Counted from the first letter of the stretch, positions 18,595 to 27,250 are shown. The stretch is 64,000 nt of DNA from GCA-2686295 sp964402995 (GCA_964402995.1 CAYOEA010000003.1:75580-139579), one strand, 5' to 3'. Made by a program: numbers and translations. The notes: a model not told the origin generated them from the sequence alone.

Positions 18595-20303
18595 AAATGC
18601 TTCTTTTTAGTATAATATGTGTGCAATAATTTATGTGCTTTTTTTCCGCCTGGAACACCTAAATAATCTTTATATAACTTGAGTGCTGTTGGATTTTTAT
18701 GTGATTTTCTTATCTTTTTTGATTTATCTTCTTTGTTTAGTGCTTTTGCTCTTTTCATTAATGTTATATCGTCATGTGGTCTTGGTTGTCCGCCTCCACC
18801 TATGCATCCGCCATAACAAGCCATTATTTCAATAAAGTGGTATGGTGAGGTTCCTGCTTTGATGTCTTCCATAATCTTACGAGCTTCGCCTAATGTATGT
18901 ACAACTCCAATCTTAATTTCTTTACCTGCAAGTTTTAGTGTTGCTTCTTTTACATGATCCATTCCCTGTACTTGTTTATATTCAATTTCTTTCAAATCTT
19001 TTCCACTGATAAAGTCTGCTGCTGTTCTTATTGCAGCTTCCATAACTCCGCCTGTTCTTCCAAATATTGCACCTGCGCCAGTACTTTCTCCAAGTGGATG
19101 ATCAAAATCTGTATTATGTAAATTTACAAAATCCACATTTAGTTGTTTTAAGAGTTTTGCAATTTCAACTGTTGTTAGTACATAATCTGCTTCTCCTGTA
19201 AACTCTGGTCTTTTAATTTCATATTTTTTTGCAGTACATGGCATTATATCTACTAATATTATATCTTCTGGTTTTTTCTTAATTTTTTTTGCAAAATAAG
19301 TTTTTACTAGTGATGAAAGCATTGCTTGCGGACTTCTACAACTTGACATATGTCCTAGTTCTTCAAAGAAAAATTGTTCTCCAAATTTAACCCATGCCGG
19401 ACAACAAGTTGTTATCATTGGTAAATTTTTATTCGCTTTAAATCTTTTAACAAATTCTGTTGCTTCTTCTATTATAGTTAAGTCTGCTCCAAGGTCTGTG
19501 TCAAATACGTAATCAAAGCCTATTTGTTTTAGTGCACTAACCATTTTTCCCGTAACAGGAGTTCCTGCTGGCATTCCAAAGCATTCTCCAAGTGTTGCTC
19601 TTATTGATGGAGCTGTTTGTGCAACTAGTATTTTACCAGAATTTAGTGCATCAATTACTGGTTGTATTTCACTTATTTCTGACAGTGCACCTGTTGGACA
19701 TGCGATTACACATTGTCCGCAGTTTATGCAGTTTGATGTTGACATATTCTTGCCTTGTGGCGGCATAACTTTGGTATTAAAACCTCTATTCTGAAGACCA
19801 ATTGCATAAACTGTTTGTTGTTCATTACAAACTCTTATACATTTTTCACAAAGTATACATTTATTATTATCTCTTCTTATTGAGCTTGATGTTTCATCTA
19901 CGATTGAAATTCTTTTATCTCCTTCGTATCTTATTTTATTAACCATCATATCTTTTGAATATGTTTGTAATTTACAATCTAAATTTCGAACACATATAGT
20001 GCAATTCAAATCATGATTTGCTAATAGTAATTCAAGATTAATTCTTCTTGCTTCTAGAATTTTTGGAGTGTGAGTTTTTACTTTCATTCCTGGCATAATT
20101 GGAGTTGTACAACTTGAAAGAAGAGATCTTGCTCCTTCTACTTCTACAACGCAAAGTCTACATGCGCCTATTGGGTGTAATTTGTCATCGTGGCATAAGT
20201 GAGGTATTTCTATTCCTTGTCTTTTGCAAAGTTGAATTATAGTTTCTCCTTTCTTTGCATTAACTTCTTTTCCATTTATTGTTGCTTTGAATATTTTGAC
20301 CAT
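18591..20303 (-). CDS. hydA: [FeFe]-hydrogenase catalytic subunit HydA
   Basis: HydA reduces protons to H2 (or the reverse) at an iron-iron H-cluster. In order it has a [2Fe-2S] domain (C37, C48, C51, C65), a His/Cys-ligated cluster segment HDLNCTICVRNLDC, two [4Fe-4S] motifs CILCEKCIRVC and CINCGQCVIACP, then the H-domain with TTCCPAW, MPCTAKKYE and EIMACYGGCIGGGGQP, and the small-subunit-like tail ending HKLLHTYY. All cluster ligands are present; TTCCP replaces the commoner TSCCP. The ATG at 20303 lies one base after the hydB stop. It is the last gene of hydCBA. The HydEFG maturases are not in this window. Confidence 0.97.
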   Translation of the reverse strand: MVKIFKATINGKEVNAKKGETIIQLCKRQGIEIPHLCHDDKLHPIGACRLCVVEVEGARSLLSSCTTPIMPGMKVKTHTPKILEARRINLELLLANHDLNCTICVRNLDCKLQTYSKDMMVNKIRYEGDKRISIVDETSSSIRRDNNKCILCEKCIRVCNEQQTVYAIGLQNRGFNTKVMPPQGKNMSTSNCINCGQCVIACPTGALSEISEIQPVIDALNSGKILVAQTAPSIRATLGECFGMPAGTPVTGKMVSALKQIGFDYVFDTDLGADLTIIEEATEFVKRFKANKNLPMITTCCPAWVKFGEQFFFEELGHMSSCRSPQAMLSSLVKTYFAKKIKKKPEDIILVDIMPCTAKKYEIKRPEFTGEADYVLTTVEIAKLLKQLNVDFVNLHNTDFDHPLGESTGAGAIFGRTGGVMEAAIRTAADFISGKDLKEIEYKQVQGMDHVKEATLKLAGKEIKIGVVHTLGEARKIMEDIKAGTSPYHFIEIMACYGGCIGGGGQPRPHDDITLMKRAKALNKEDKSKKIRKSHKNPTALKLYKDYLGVPGGKKAHKLLHTYYTKKKHF

Positions 20304-20304
20304 T

Positions 20305-22059
20305 TTATTTCTCAATTATAATTGCTTTTGTTGGGCAGACTTTATAGCATATCCCGCAGTGTATACATTTGCTTTGATCTATTGTATGTTGTTGTTTTAT
20401 TTTTCCACTAATACATTGAACTGGGCATTTTTTTGCACAAAGTCCACAACCAGTGCAACTTTCCGTAATAAAATACGTTGGTTTTTTATTTTTTATTTTA
20501 TCATCATATTCATTTCCAAAATGCTTGATTGTTGTAAGTACTGGGTTTGGAGCTGATTGTCCAAGTCCGCATAATGAATTTTCTTGTATATATTTTGCAA
20601 GTACTTTAAGATTATCTAAGTCTTCTTGTTTTGCTTTATGTTTACTTATTTTTTGTAATAATTCATACATTCGATATGTTCCTTCTCTACAAGGAGTGCA
20701 TTTTCCACAGCTTTCTGATTTTGTAAATTCAACAAAGAAGTTTGCAATTTCAACCATGTTATCATCTTCATCAAGAATTAGCATTCCGCCTGATCCCATA
20801 ATACTTCCTGCAGCTGTGATGCTTTCGTAGTCTACAGTTACTTCTTTTATTTTATCTGCTGGTATGCATCCGCCTGATGGTCCGCCTGTTAAAACTGCTT
20901 TAAGTTTTTTATTATTTCTAATCCCGCCACCAATTTTATAGACTATATCATGTAGACTTATTCCCATTGGAACTTCTACTACTCCGGTATGTTTTATTTT
21001 TCCAGTTAAACAAAGAACTGCAGTTCCAGGAGATTTTTCTGTTCCGTATTGTTTGAAACTTTCAGGCCCTTCTCTTAATATGTGTGATACGTAAGCATAA
21101 GTTTTTACATTATTGATATTTGTTGGTTTTCCATAAACTCCATTTTGTGCTGGAAATGGTGGCTTTGGTCTTGGCATTCCTCTTTTTCCTTCAAGAGAAC
21201 TTATTAATGCTGTTTCTTCTCCACAGATAAATGCTCCTGCTCCTTCAAATATTTCTATATCAAAATTAAATCCTTTTATTCCGCAAATATTTTTCCCTAA
21301 AAATCCTTCTTTTTTAGCTTCATTAATTGCATTTGTTAATGTTTTTATTGAGTCTGGATATTCTGCTCTAACATAGATGTGAGCTTTTTCTGATCCTACT
21401 GCCCAGGCGGCAATAGTCATTCCTTCTATTACTGCAAATGGATCTCCTTCCATAAGTGTTCTATCCATAAAACTTCCAGGGTCACCTTCATCTGCGTTTG
21501 CAATTAGAATTCTTTCTCCTTCTTCTCTTGCTATGAAACTCCATTTCATTCCTGTGTTAAATCCTGCTCCTCCTCTTCCTCGAAGATTTGATTCTTTAAC
21601 CATTGCAATTACTTCTTCTGGTTTCATTACAAGTGCGAGTTTTAATCCTTCAAAACCGCCTGTTCCTAAGTAGTGTTTTATTTTATATGGATCAATTTGA
21701 CCTGTTCTTCGCATTACATATCTTGTTTGGTATTTATAGAAATCTATGTCTTCAACATAAGCTTGATGTCCATCTTCTTCATGTTCAAAGATTAATCTTT
21801 TTAGAATTGTTCCTTTTTTTGCAGAGTTTACAATATCTTTTGCATCTTCTGCTGTAACTTTAGTATATAGAATTTCTTTTTTATTTTGACCAACAACAAC
21901 TAATGGTCCTACTTCGCACATTCCATGACATCCTGTGTGTTCGACTGTTACGTCAAGTTTTGCAGCTTTCACTTCTTTTTTTAAATTCTTAAATATTGAG
22001 TCTGACTTTTGTGATCTACAGCTTCCGCCACCGCAAACGGTTATTTTATTTGCTTTCAA
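20305..22059 (-). CDS. hydB: NADH-binding hydrogenase subunit HydB (NuoF-like)
   Basis: HydB carries FMN and binds NAD(P)H, linking pyridine nucleotide to the HydA clusters. The 584-residue protein has an N-terminal thioredoxin-like [2Fe-2S] domain (VCGGGSC...HTGCHGMCEVG), the NuoF core with GRGGAGFNTGMKW and ANADEGDPGSFMDR, the iron-sulfur site CGKCTPCREGTYR, and a C-terminal ferredoxin domain (CTGCGLCAKKCP, CIHCGICYKVCP). This three-part layout is that of trimeric, often electron-bifurcating, hydrogenases. The start is a TTG with a cggtga site; its first bases overlap the stop of a 20-codon frame following hydC. Confidence 0.96.
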   Translation of the reverse strand: MKANKITVCGGGSCRSQKSDSIFKNLKKEVKAAKLDVTVEHTGCHGMCEVGPLVVVGQNKKEILYTKVTAEDAKDIVNSAKKGTILKRLIFEHEEDGHQAYVEDIDFYKYQTRYVMRRTGQIDPYKIKHYLGTGGFEGLKLALVMKPEEVIAMVKESNLRGRGGAGFNTGMKWSFIAREEGERILIANADEGDPGSFMDRTLMEGDPFAVIEGMTIAAWAVGSEKAHIYVRAEYPDSIKTLTNAINEAKKEGFLGKNICGIKGFNFDIEIFEGAGAFICGEETALISSLEGKRGMPRPKPPFPAQNGVYGKPTNINNVKTYAYVSHILREGPESFKQYGTEKSPGTAVLCLTGKIKHTGVVEVPMGISLHDIVYKIGGGIRNNKKLKAVLTGGPSGGCIPADKIKEVTVDYESITAAGSIMGSGGMLILDEDDNMVEIANFFVEFTKSESCGKCTPCREGTYRMYELLQKISKHKAKQEDLDNLKVLAKYIQENSLCGLGQSAPNPVLTTIKHFGNEYDDKIKNKKPTYFITESCTGCGLCAKKCPVQCISGKIKQQHTIDQSKCIHCGICYKVCPTKAIIIEK

Positions 22060-22118
22060 AATTTCACCGCTGTAAAATTTTGATGTCTCAAAAAAAGTTC
22101 TTTTTTGCAGACTTTCAT
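22056..22118 (-). CDS. Mini-ORF (20 aa) bridging hydC and hydB
   Basis: A frame of 20 codons, MKVCKKELFLRHQNFTAVKF, fills the gap between hydC and hydB exactly. Its ATG overlaps the hydC stop (ATGA) and its TGA overlaps the TTG start of hydB. Such double overlap could carry ribosomes from hydC to hydB. No family resemblance is seen, and chance is possible in so short a stretch. Expression is inferred only. Confidence 0.35.
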   Translation of the reverse strand: MKVCKKELFLRHQNFTAVKF

Positions 22119-22576
22119 GCTTTCACCTTTTTGCTTTTTTTGTATTCTGCTAATATATCTTTTACTTCTTCTTTCTTGACCTTTGAGTATATTTTTCCGT
22201 TTACTGTCATAACTGGTGCGCTTGCACATAATCCTAAACATCTTACTATTTCAAGTGTGAATAAGCCATCTTCGCTTGTTTCGCTTGGAACTATGTCTGC
22301 TTGTTTTTTTATTTCATTTAATAGCTCAACGCTACCTCTGACATGGCATGCTGTTCCTTCGCAAACACTTATGATATATTTTGCTGGTTGTTCTAATTTA
22401 AATTGTGAATAGAATGTTGCAACTCCATATATGTGGACTGCTGGAATTTTTAGTCTTCTTGAAACCTTTACTAGTTCTGCTCTTGGTAAGTATCCATGTT
22501 TCTCTTGTATTTTTTGAAGTTCTACTACTACGTTTGCTTTATTACAACTAGAACCATTTTGACTACACCCTTCCAT
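22115..22576 (-). CDS. hydC: Hydrogenase subunit HydC (NuoE-like, thioredoxin-like [2Fe-2S])
   Basis: HydC is the small electron-transfer subunit of the HydABC complex. Its 153 residues hold a helical N-terminal bundle (KIQEKHGYLPRAELVKVSRRLKIP...VATFYSQF) and a thioredoxin-like [2Fe-2S] domain with CEGTACHVRG and CLGLCASAPVMTVNGKIY. The first residues MEGCSQNGSSC contain two extra Cys. It is the first gene of the operon; a TATA box (atttatatag, about 22598-22607) lies 26 bases before the ATG, so the transcript starts at the gene itself. Divergent to it is a membrane-protein gene. Confidence 0.95.
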   Translation of the reverse strand: MEGCSQNGSSCNKANVVVELQKIQEKHGYLPRAELVKVSRRLKIPAVHIYGVATFYSQFKLEQPAKYIISVCEGTACHVRGSVELLNEIKKQADIVPSETSEDGLFTLEIVRCLGLCASAPVMTVNGKIYSKVKKEEVKDILAEYKKSKKVKA

Positions 22577-22597
22577 GTTTTATTTATTCGTCTCTGT

Positions 22598-22607
22598 TCT
22601 ATATAAA
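22598..22607 (-). promoter_or_regulatory. TATA box of the hydCBA operon
   Basis: The sequence atttatatag on the minus strand is centred about 26 bases before the hydC ATG. This matches the archaeal TATA-to-start spacing for a leaderless mRNA. A separate TATA box facing the other way (tattataaac, about 22667-22676) serves the divergent gene at 22698. Confidence 0.55.
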
Positions 22608-22697
22608 TATTATCATTAACAATAGTTCATTTTATGTGTTTATTCTTAAACAATTTTTCCCGAAAATATTATAAACTAATACTCTTAAAATTAGTCT

Positions 22698-23240
22698 ATG
22701 TCTGAATTTGTTTGTCTTAAAAAACAAGAATATGGAATTGGTTTTATTCAAGAGAATATTGAAACTTTAGTTTATTCTGCTTTATGTTTTCTTTTACCGT
22801 TTTTAGTTGGACATCCTCAGTTGGTTGTTGGTATCGGTGTTAATGTAGCTCTAGTTTTGGCAGCTCTTAATGTTCGAACTTACAAACTTATTCCAATCAT
22901 TATTTTTCCATCGCTTGGAGTTTTAGCTCAAGGTCTTATTTTTGGGCCATTCACTTTTTTCTTAGTTTTTATGATTCCTTTTGTTTGGATTGGAAATTTC
23001 ATATTAGTATATTTAATTAAACGTATTCATCTTGGTGCTAATAAGAATAAGTGGCTTTCATTGGGCATCGCAGCTGTGCTTAAAATGGCATTTTTATTCG
23101 CTGCAGCGTATGTATTAGTTCAATTTTCTGTTATCCCAGTTATTTTCTTAACTGCAATGGGTTTAATGCAACTTTATACTGCTCTTGCTGGTGGCGCTAT
23201 TGCTTTTGGTCTTCATTTTGCTAAGAAAAAATTAGTTTGA
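22698..23240 (+). CDS. Polytopic membrane protein divergent from the hydrogenase operon
   Basis: The 180-residue protein begins with about 20 polar residues and then has five or six hydrophobic segments (about 27-50, 55-62, 66-86, 88-110, 123-143, 147-172). The compact shape with many Gly/Ala/Val and short loops is like the substrate-binding S components of ECF transporters. A cell-surface role linked to hydrogenase is suggested only by position. A TATA box 25-28 bases before the ATG indicates leaderless transcription. I cannot name a substrate. Confidence 0.7.
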   Translation: MSEFVCLKKQEYGIGFIQENIETLVYSALCFLLPFLVGHPQLVVGIGVNVALVLAALNVRTYKLIPIIIFPSLGVLAQGLIFGPFTFFLVFMIPFVWIGNFILVYLIKRIHLGANKNKWLSLGIAAVLKMAFLFAAAYVLVQFSVIPVIFLTAMGLMQLYTALAGGAIAFGLHFAKKKLV

Positions 23241-23336
23241 ATAATTTATTTTATTCTTTATTTCATTAAATGTTATAATTTAATCTTTTTGTATTCATAA
23301 ATCAAAAGATTTAAATATGAACTACACTACTCCAAA

Positions 23337-24362
23337 GTGGTAAACACTTATTTAATTTATAAAATGGAAGATAATTCAGAATTTAGTGAAAATCCAATTA
23401 TCAAATCAAGGTCTGAATTAGTTGACCATTTACAAAATAAACTTCCTTTAGGTATTGGTTTTGAAGGTTTTAATCCTGAAAAACATTACTGGACTAGTTC
23501 TCATTCAAATGTTCAAACAGGCGGACTTTTAGCATCTCAAATTAATTCTATCGTAGATCATAATAATTTTGATGTTACTGCTGAAACGAGATCTTCTCTT
23601 GATTCGAATTCTGACCCTATTATCGATATTAAATCTGCCAACCTTTTAGGTTATCTTTTAATAACTGCATTAAGGCCTTTTGGAGAAAAATTATGGAATG
23701 ATTCGTTTGCTGTATATCAAGGACCAAGAAAGGGTTTTTCTCAAGAGGCAGAAATTTTTGATAAATTAAATGCTGCTGGAATTCCAACTCCTATATCTCT
23801 TCAAAGTTTAATTAGTTCAAGTAATTTAAACAAATCTTTGCCTTTAGTTTCATTAACTGTATATGATCCTAATTTGAGAAACACAGTTGATATTCTAAAA
23901 CTTTCAAATCCTCAAAAAACAAATCAAATATTAACAGATGGTGCTGAATTGTTGTATCGTACGCATGAAGCGGGTGTTATTATGGCTGACCCTTGGTGGG
24001 GTAATATTGCTGAATCTGACAAGGTATTAAAAATAATTAATTTTGATTTTAAAGCAAATCCTAAAATGCTTGCTCAAAATCCTAGTCTTGCGAAAATGCA
24101 TGATTTATCAGGTTTAGTTGTTTCTGGCGCTCATAGATCTTATTCAACAGATGAAGAGGTTGTATCTGCAATGCTTAGTACTTATCCTGTTACTGCATCT
24201 GATGTGAGAAATTTAGGTCAAATTGTTGATTATGATAGAAAACATCTTTCAGGTTCTTTTGTGGGACCAACTAGAAACGCAATCTTCCAAGATCCCGTCT
24301 ATGGCCTTGATCAAAGCAGAGTTCTAAAGATAAAAGAAGAATTATACAAACAAGCTTCTTAA
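23337..24362 (+). CDS. Divergent protein-kinase-fold (aminoglycoside-kinase-like) protein
   Basis: The 341-residue protein is not closely related to a family I know, but residues about 205-245 read LYRTHEAGVIMADPWWGNI...LKIINFDF. This has the D-x4-N spacing of a kinase catalytic loop followed by a DFG-like Asp, as in RIO/ABC1/APH-type atypical kinases. A Gly-rich loop is not clear. The GTG at 23337 is about 24 bases after a tttaaat TATA element and is taken as the leaderless start; an ATG at 23364 is the alternative. A second kinase-like protein lies at 33958. Substrate and activity are unknown. Confidence 0.6.
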   Translation: MVNTYLIYKMEDNSEFSENPIIKSRSELVDHLQNKLPLGIGFEGFNPEKHYWTSSHSNVQTGGLLASQINSIVDHNNFDVTAETRSSLDSNSDPIIDIKSANLLGYLLITALRPFGEKLWNDSFAVYQGPRKGFSQEAEIFDKLNAAGIPTPISLQSLISSSNLNKSLPLVSLTVYDPNLRNTVDILKLSNPQKTNQILTDGAELLYRTHEAGVIMADPWWGNIAESDKVLKIINFDFKANPKMLAQNPSLAKMHDLSGLVVSGAHRSYSTDEEVVSAMLSTYPVTASDVRNLGQIVDYDRKHLSGSFVGPTRNAIFQDPVYGLDQSRVLKIKEELYKQAS

Positions 24363-24466
24363 TAGTATTTTCTTATTAAAGCGACCAAAAACTTTAAATA
24401 TCCACAATCTTTTCTATTCTTATATTCTTACATCATTTTCAGACAAAAAAAATAAAGGGAGCTAAA

Positions 24467-25216
24467 TTGGAAACCAAACTAATCAAAAAGGGAGATTTCA
24501 TCCAAGTTGACTACACTGGTAAGCTTACGGATGAGGGTACAGTATTTGATACCACACTTAACGATGTTGCATTAAACAACGGTCTAAATCCGAGTGCAAA
24601 ATATAAACCAGTAATTATTTGTGTTGGTGATGGTTATATTTTACAAACTTTAGAAGAAAGTCTTATTGGTAAAGAAGTTGGAAAACACACCTTTAATCTT
24701 CCTGCTGAAGCTGCTTTTGGTAAAAAGAATGCAAAGCTCTTAAAATTAATTCCCATCAAAGTTTTTAAAAAACAAAACATCATGCCTCACGTTGGTTTAG
24801 AAGTTAATATTGACAATGCTTTTGGAATTGTTAGAACTGTTAGTGGCGGTCGTGTAATTGTTGATTTTAATCATCCATTATCAAGTAAGAATGTAACTTA
24901 TGAAGTTGACGTTAAAAAAATCGTTACTGATGATAAAGACAAACTTGATGCTATACTTTCAATTTCAGGAGTTCATTATGACTCTGTAACTGTAAAAGAT
25001 GGTGAAGCAATGATTGTCTTAGAACAGGAAGTTCCTGATCAATTTAAAACACTAATTGAAGGGCAAGCAAAAATTAAAACTACTATCAAATCATTTGATT
25101 ATGTTGTGAAAACACGCAGTAGTAAAACTACTGGTGCACCAAAACAAAATGTTTTGAGTGAAGCAAAGCCAGCAAGTGCTAAACCAGTTAATCAGGTTAA
25201 CACTGTAAAACAATAA
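24467..25216 (+). CDS. FKBP-type peptidyl-prolyl isomerase (SlyD-like)
   Basis: The 249-residue protein begins with the FKBP pattern GDFIQVDYTGKLTDEGTVFDTT, has the long insert-in-flap region typical of archaeal/SlyD FKBPs, and LPAEAAFGKKNAKLLKLIP. It should speed prolyl isomerisation and act as a folding helper in the cytosol. The C-terminal 100 residues form a second domain and a Lys/Ala-rich low-complexity tail. The start is a TTG preceded by a strong aaggga site. A TATA element (ctttaaatat, about 24392-24401) implies a leader of about 45 bases. Confidence 0.92.
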   Translation: METKLIKKGDFIQVDYTGKLTDEGTVFDTTLNDVALNNGLNPSAKYKPVIICVGDGYILQTLEESLIGKEVGKHTFNLPAEAAFGKKNAKLLKLIPIKVFKKQNIMPHVGLEVNIDNAFGIVRTVSGGRVIVDFNHPLSSKNVTYEVDVKKIVTDDKDKLDAILSISGVHYDSVTVKDGEAMIVLEQEVPDQFKTLIEGQAKIKTTIKSFDYVVKTRSSKTTGAPKQNVLSEAKPASAKPVNQVNTVKQ

Positions 25217-25253
25217 ATTTAAATAGCTTAAAAAGCCAATAAATCCCATTTAC

Positions 25254-25298
25254 ATGGGGAGGTTACTATGGACTCAGATTTTACTGAAAAAAAAATAA
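25254..25298 (+). CDS. Short upstream ORF (14 aa) overlapping the ftsZ start
   Basis: The frame MGRLLWTQILLKKK starts at an ATG about 33 bases after a TATA-like tttaaat and reads out of frame through the ggggaggt ribosome-binding site and the ftsZ start codon. It is another case of an upstream frame running over the start of a gene with a Shine-Dalgarno site. Translation is not shown. Confidence 0.3.
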   Translation: MGRLLWTQILLKKK

Positions 25299-26347
25299 AT
25301 GCTCTAGATGCTGAATTAGAAGAAATTCTATCAAAGCAAAAAGCTAAAATTAAAGTTGTTGGTGCAGGTGGCGCTGGTAATAATACTATTAACCGAATTG
25401 CAGAAGTTGGTATTGTTGGTACAGAAACTATTGCTATAAACACTGATGCTCAAGATTTATTATATACTACTGCTGATAAAAAAATCTTAATTGGTAAAGA
25501 TTTAACAAAAGGTCTTGGTGCAGGTTCAGTTCCGAAAGTCGGAGAAGACTCTGCTAGAGAATCTGAACATGAAATCAAAAGCGCAATTGCAGGCGCAGAC
25601 TTAGTATTCATTACTTGTGGTCTTGGTGGTGGAACTGGTACGGGAAGTGTTCCAGTTGTCGCAGAGATTGCAAAAAAATTAGGCGCATTAACAGTTGGTG
25701 TTGTAACAATTCCTTTTCAAATGGAAGGTAATAGACGTTATGAAAATGCACTTTATGGTCTTGAAAGACTTGAAAAAACTGTTGATACTCTGATTGTTAT
25801 TCCAAACGATAAATTACTTGAATTAGCACCTGAACTTCCTCTTCATACTGCATTCAAAGTAGCTGATGAAATACTTACAAACTCTGTAAAAGGAGTTGCG
25901 GAATTAATTACTAAAGCGGGTTTAGTTAACTTAGACTTTGCTGATATTAGAGCTGTAATGGGAAAAGGTGGAGTTGCTTTAATTGGTGTTGGAGAATCTG
26001 ACACAGAAAATAGAGCAGAAGAAGCTGTTGATAAAGCAATCAATAACCCTTTACTTGATGTTGATGTATCAGGCGCTAACGGCGCATTAATTAATGTCTC
26101 AGGTGGAAATGATATGACTCTTGCGGAAGCAAAGAGAGTTGTTGAAGAGATTTCAAATAAACTTGATGAAGATGCAAGAATTATTTGGGGAGCTCAGATT
26201 TCCGATGATCTTGACGGCATGATTAAAGTTATGCTTATTGTAACTGGTGTCAAAAGCACACAGATAATTGGAGGAAAAAACCGAAAACCAAGTTCAACTG
26301 AGAAAAAAGAAATCGAAGATGAATTGGGAATCGAGTTTGTAGATTAA
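25268..26347 (+). CDS. ftsZ: Cell-division GTPase FtsZ
   Basis: FtsZ polymerises at the division site. The 359-residue protein has KVVGAGGAGNNTINRIAE near residue 35, the tubulin signature GLGGGTGTGSVPVVAEIAK, and the conserved NTDAQDL and DFADIRAVM segments. There is no long C-terminal linker, as in many archaeal FtsZ. The ATG follows a strong ggggaggt site. The order ftsZ-secE-spt5 is widely conserved in archaea. The next gene starts three bases after its stop, so the three are probably co-transcribed. Confidence 0.98.
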   Translation: MDSDFTEKKINALDAELEEILSKQKAKIKVVGAGGAGNNTINRIAEVGIVGTETIAINTDAQDLLYTTADKKILIGKDLTKGLGAGSVPKVGEDSARESEHEIKSAIAGADLVFITCGLGGGTGTGSVPVVAEIAKKLGALTVGVVTIPFQMEGNRRYENALYGLERLEKTVDTLIVIPNDKLLELAPELPLHTAFKVADEILTNSVKGVAELITKAGLVNLDFADIRAVMGKGGVALIGVGESDTENRAEEAVDKAINNPLLDVDVSGANGALINVSGGNDMTLAEAKRVVEEISNKLDEDARIIWGAQISDDLDGMIKVMLIVTGVKSTQIIGGKNRKPSSTEKKEIEDELGIEFVD

Positions 26348-26349
26348 AA

Positions 26350-26526
26350 ATGGGAAATATTTCACGCTTTAAAAGTTATGTAGCTCACTGTTGGAGAGTT
26401 TTACTAATTACAAAGAAACCTGATAAGGAGGAGTACAAAGTAGTTGTCAAAGCCTCAGGTCTAGGTATTGCAATCATTGGTTTGATTGGATTTATCTTGC
26501 ACTTGATTAATCAACTACTATTTTAA
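26350..26526 (+). CDS. secE: Protein translocase subunit SecE (Sec61 gamma)
   Basis: This 58-residue single-span membrane protein belongs to the SecYE channel. An amphipathic N-terminal helix (ISRFKSYVAHCWRVLLIT), the conserved KKPDKEEY hinge and a C-terminal transmembrane helix (GLGIAIIGLIGFILHLI) are all visible. It starts two bases after the ftsZ stop and ends eight bases before spt5, its usual archaeal partner. Confidence 0.93.
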   Translation: MGNISRFKSYVAHCWRVLLITKKPDKEEYKVVVKASGLGIAIIGLIGFILHLINQLLF

Positions 26527-26534
26527 CAATTAAA

Positions 26535-27149
26535 ATGGCAAAAGACGAAGAACAATTAAAATCCGCAGCACCGCAACTTAAAATTAAAGGTGCGTTAACT
26601 GCAGAAGAAATAGAAGCTAAAGATAAAGATATGCAAGCTGAAGTTGATGCTGATAAAGAAGAAATCAAAGAAACAATTGATGCTGAAAAACCTGAAACTC
26701 TAATTTTTGCTGTTAGAACAACTGCAAACAGAGAAGATCAAGTTATGTCTTTCTTAGCTAGCAATGCAGATCGAAAAAAATTAGATGTTTTTGCAGTAAT
26801 TAGACCTCATGGTATGAGAGGTTATATTTTTGTAGAAGCTGGTGATCGAGCTAGTGCAGAACAAGCAGCTTATGGAATTCCATATTCAAGAGGTTTACTT
26901 CCTAGTGTAGTTGATTATAAAGAAATCGAACACATGTTAGAACAAGTTAAAAAGGATATAAACATTCAGAAAAACGATATCGCAGAAATCATCAGCGGTC
27001 CTTTCAAACGTGAAAAATGTAAAATTACACGTGTAGATAAGCAGAAAGGAGAAGTCGTTGTAGAACTTCTAGAAGCAGCAGTCCCAATTCCGATAACTGT
27101 TAAAATTGACGCAGTAAAAGTTATTAGAAGAGAAGACCTCGAAGAATAA
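26535..27149 (+). CDS. spt5: Transcription elongation factor Spt5 (NusG family)
   Basis: Spt5 clamps RNA polymerase and couples transcription to translation. The 204-residue protein has an acidic, Lys-rich N-terminal extension of about 55 residues, then the NGN domain (LIFAVRTTANREDQVMSFLA...RGYIFVEAGDRASAEQAAYGIP) and a C-terminal KOW domain (IISGPFKREKCKITRVDKQKGEVVVELLEAAVPIPITV). Archaeal Spt5 is usually about 150 residues, so the extension is additional. In many archaea rpl11 follows directly; here rpl11 is 3.2 kb away. Confidence 0.96.
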   Translation: MAKDEEQLKSAAPQLKIKGALTAEEIEAKDKDMQAEVDADKEEIKETIDAEKPETLIFAVRTTANREDQVMSFLASNADRKKLDVFAVIRPHGMRGYIFVEAGDRASAEQAAYGIPYSRGLLPSVVDYKEIEHMLEQVKKDINIQKNDIAEIISGPFKREKCKITRVDKQKGEVVVELLEAAVPIPITVKIDAVKVIRREDLEE

Positions 27150-27250
27150 ATCTTTTATCTTTTTCTTATTTTTTTATTTTTTTTTATTTTATTTTTTCTT
27201 AAAGAATATAATTATTTCTACAGTTATTTGTTTCACATGTTTATAATTTA

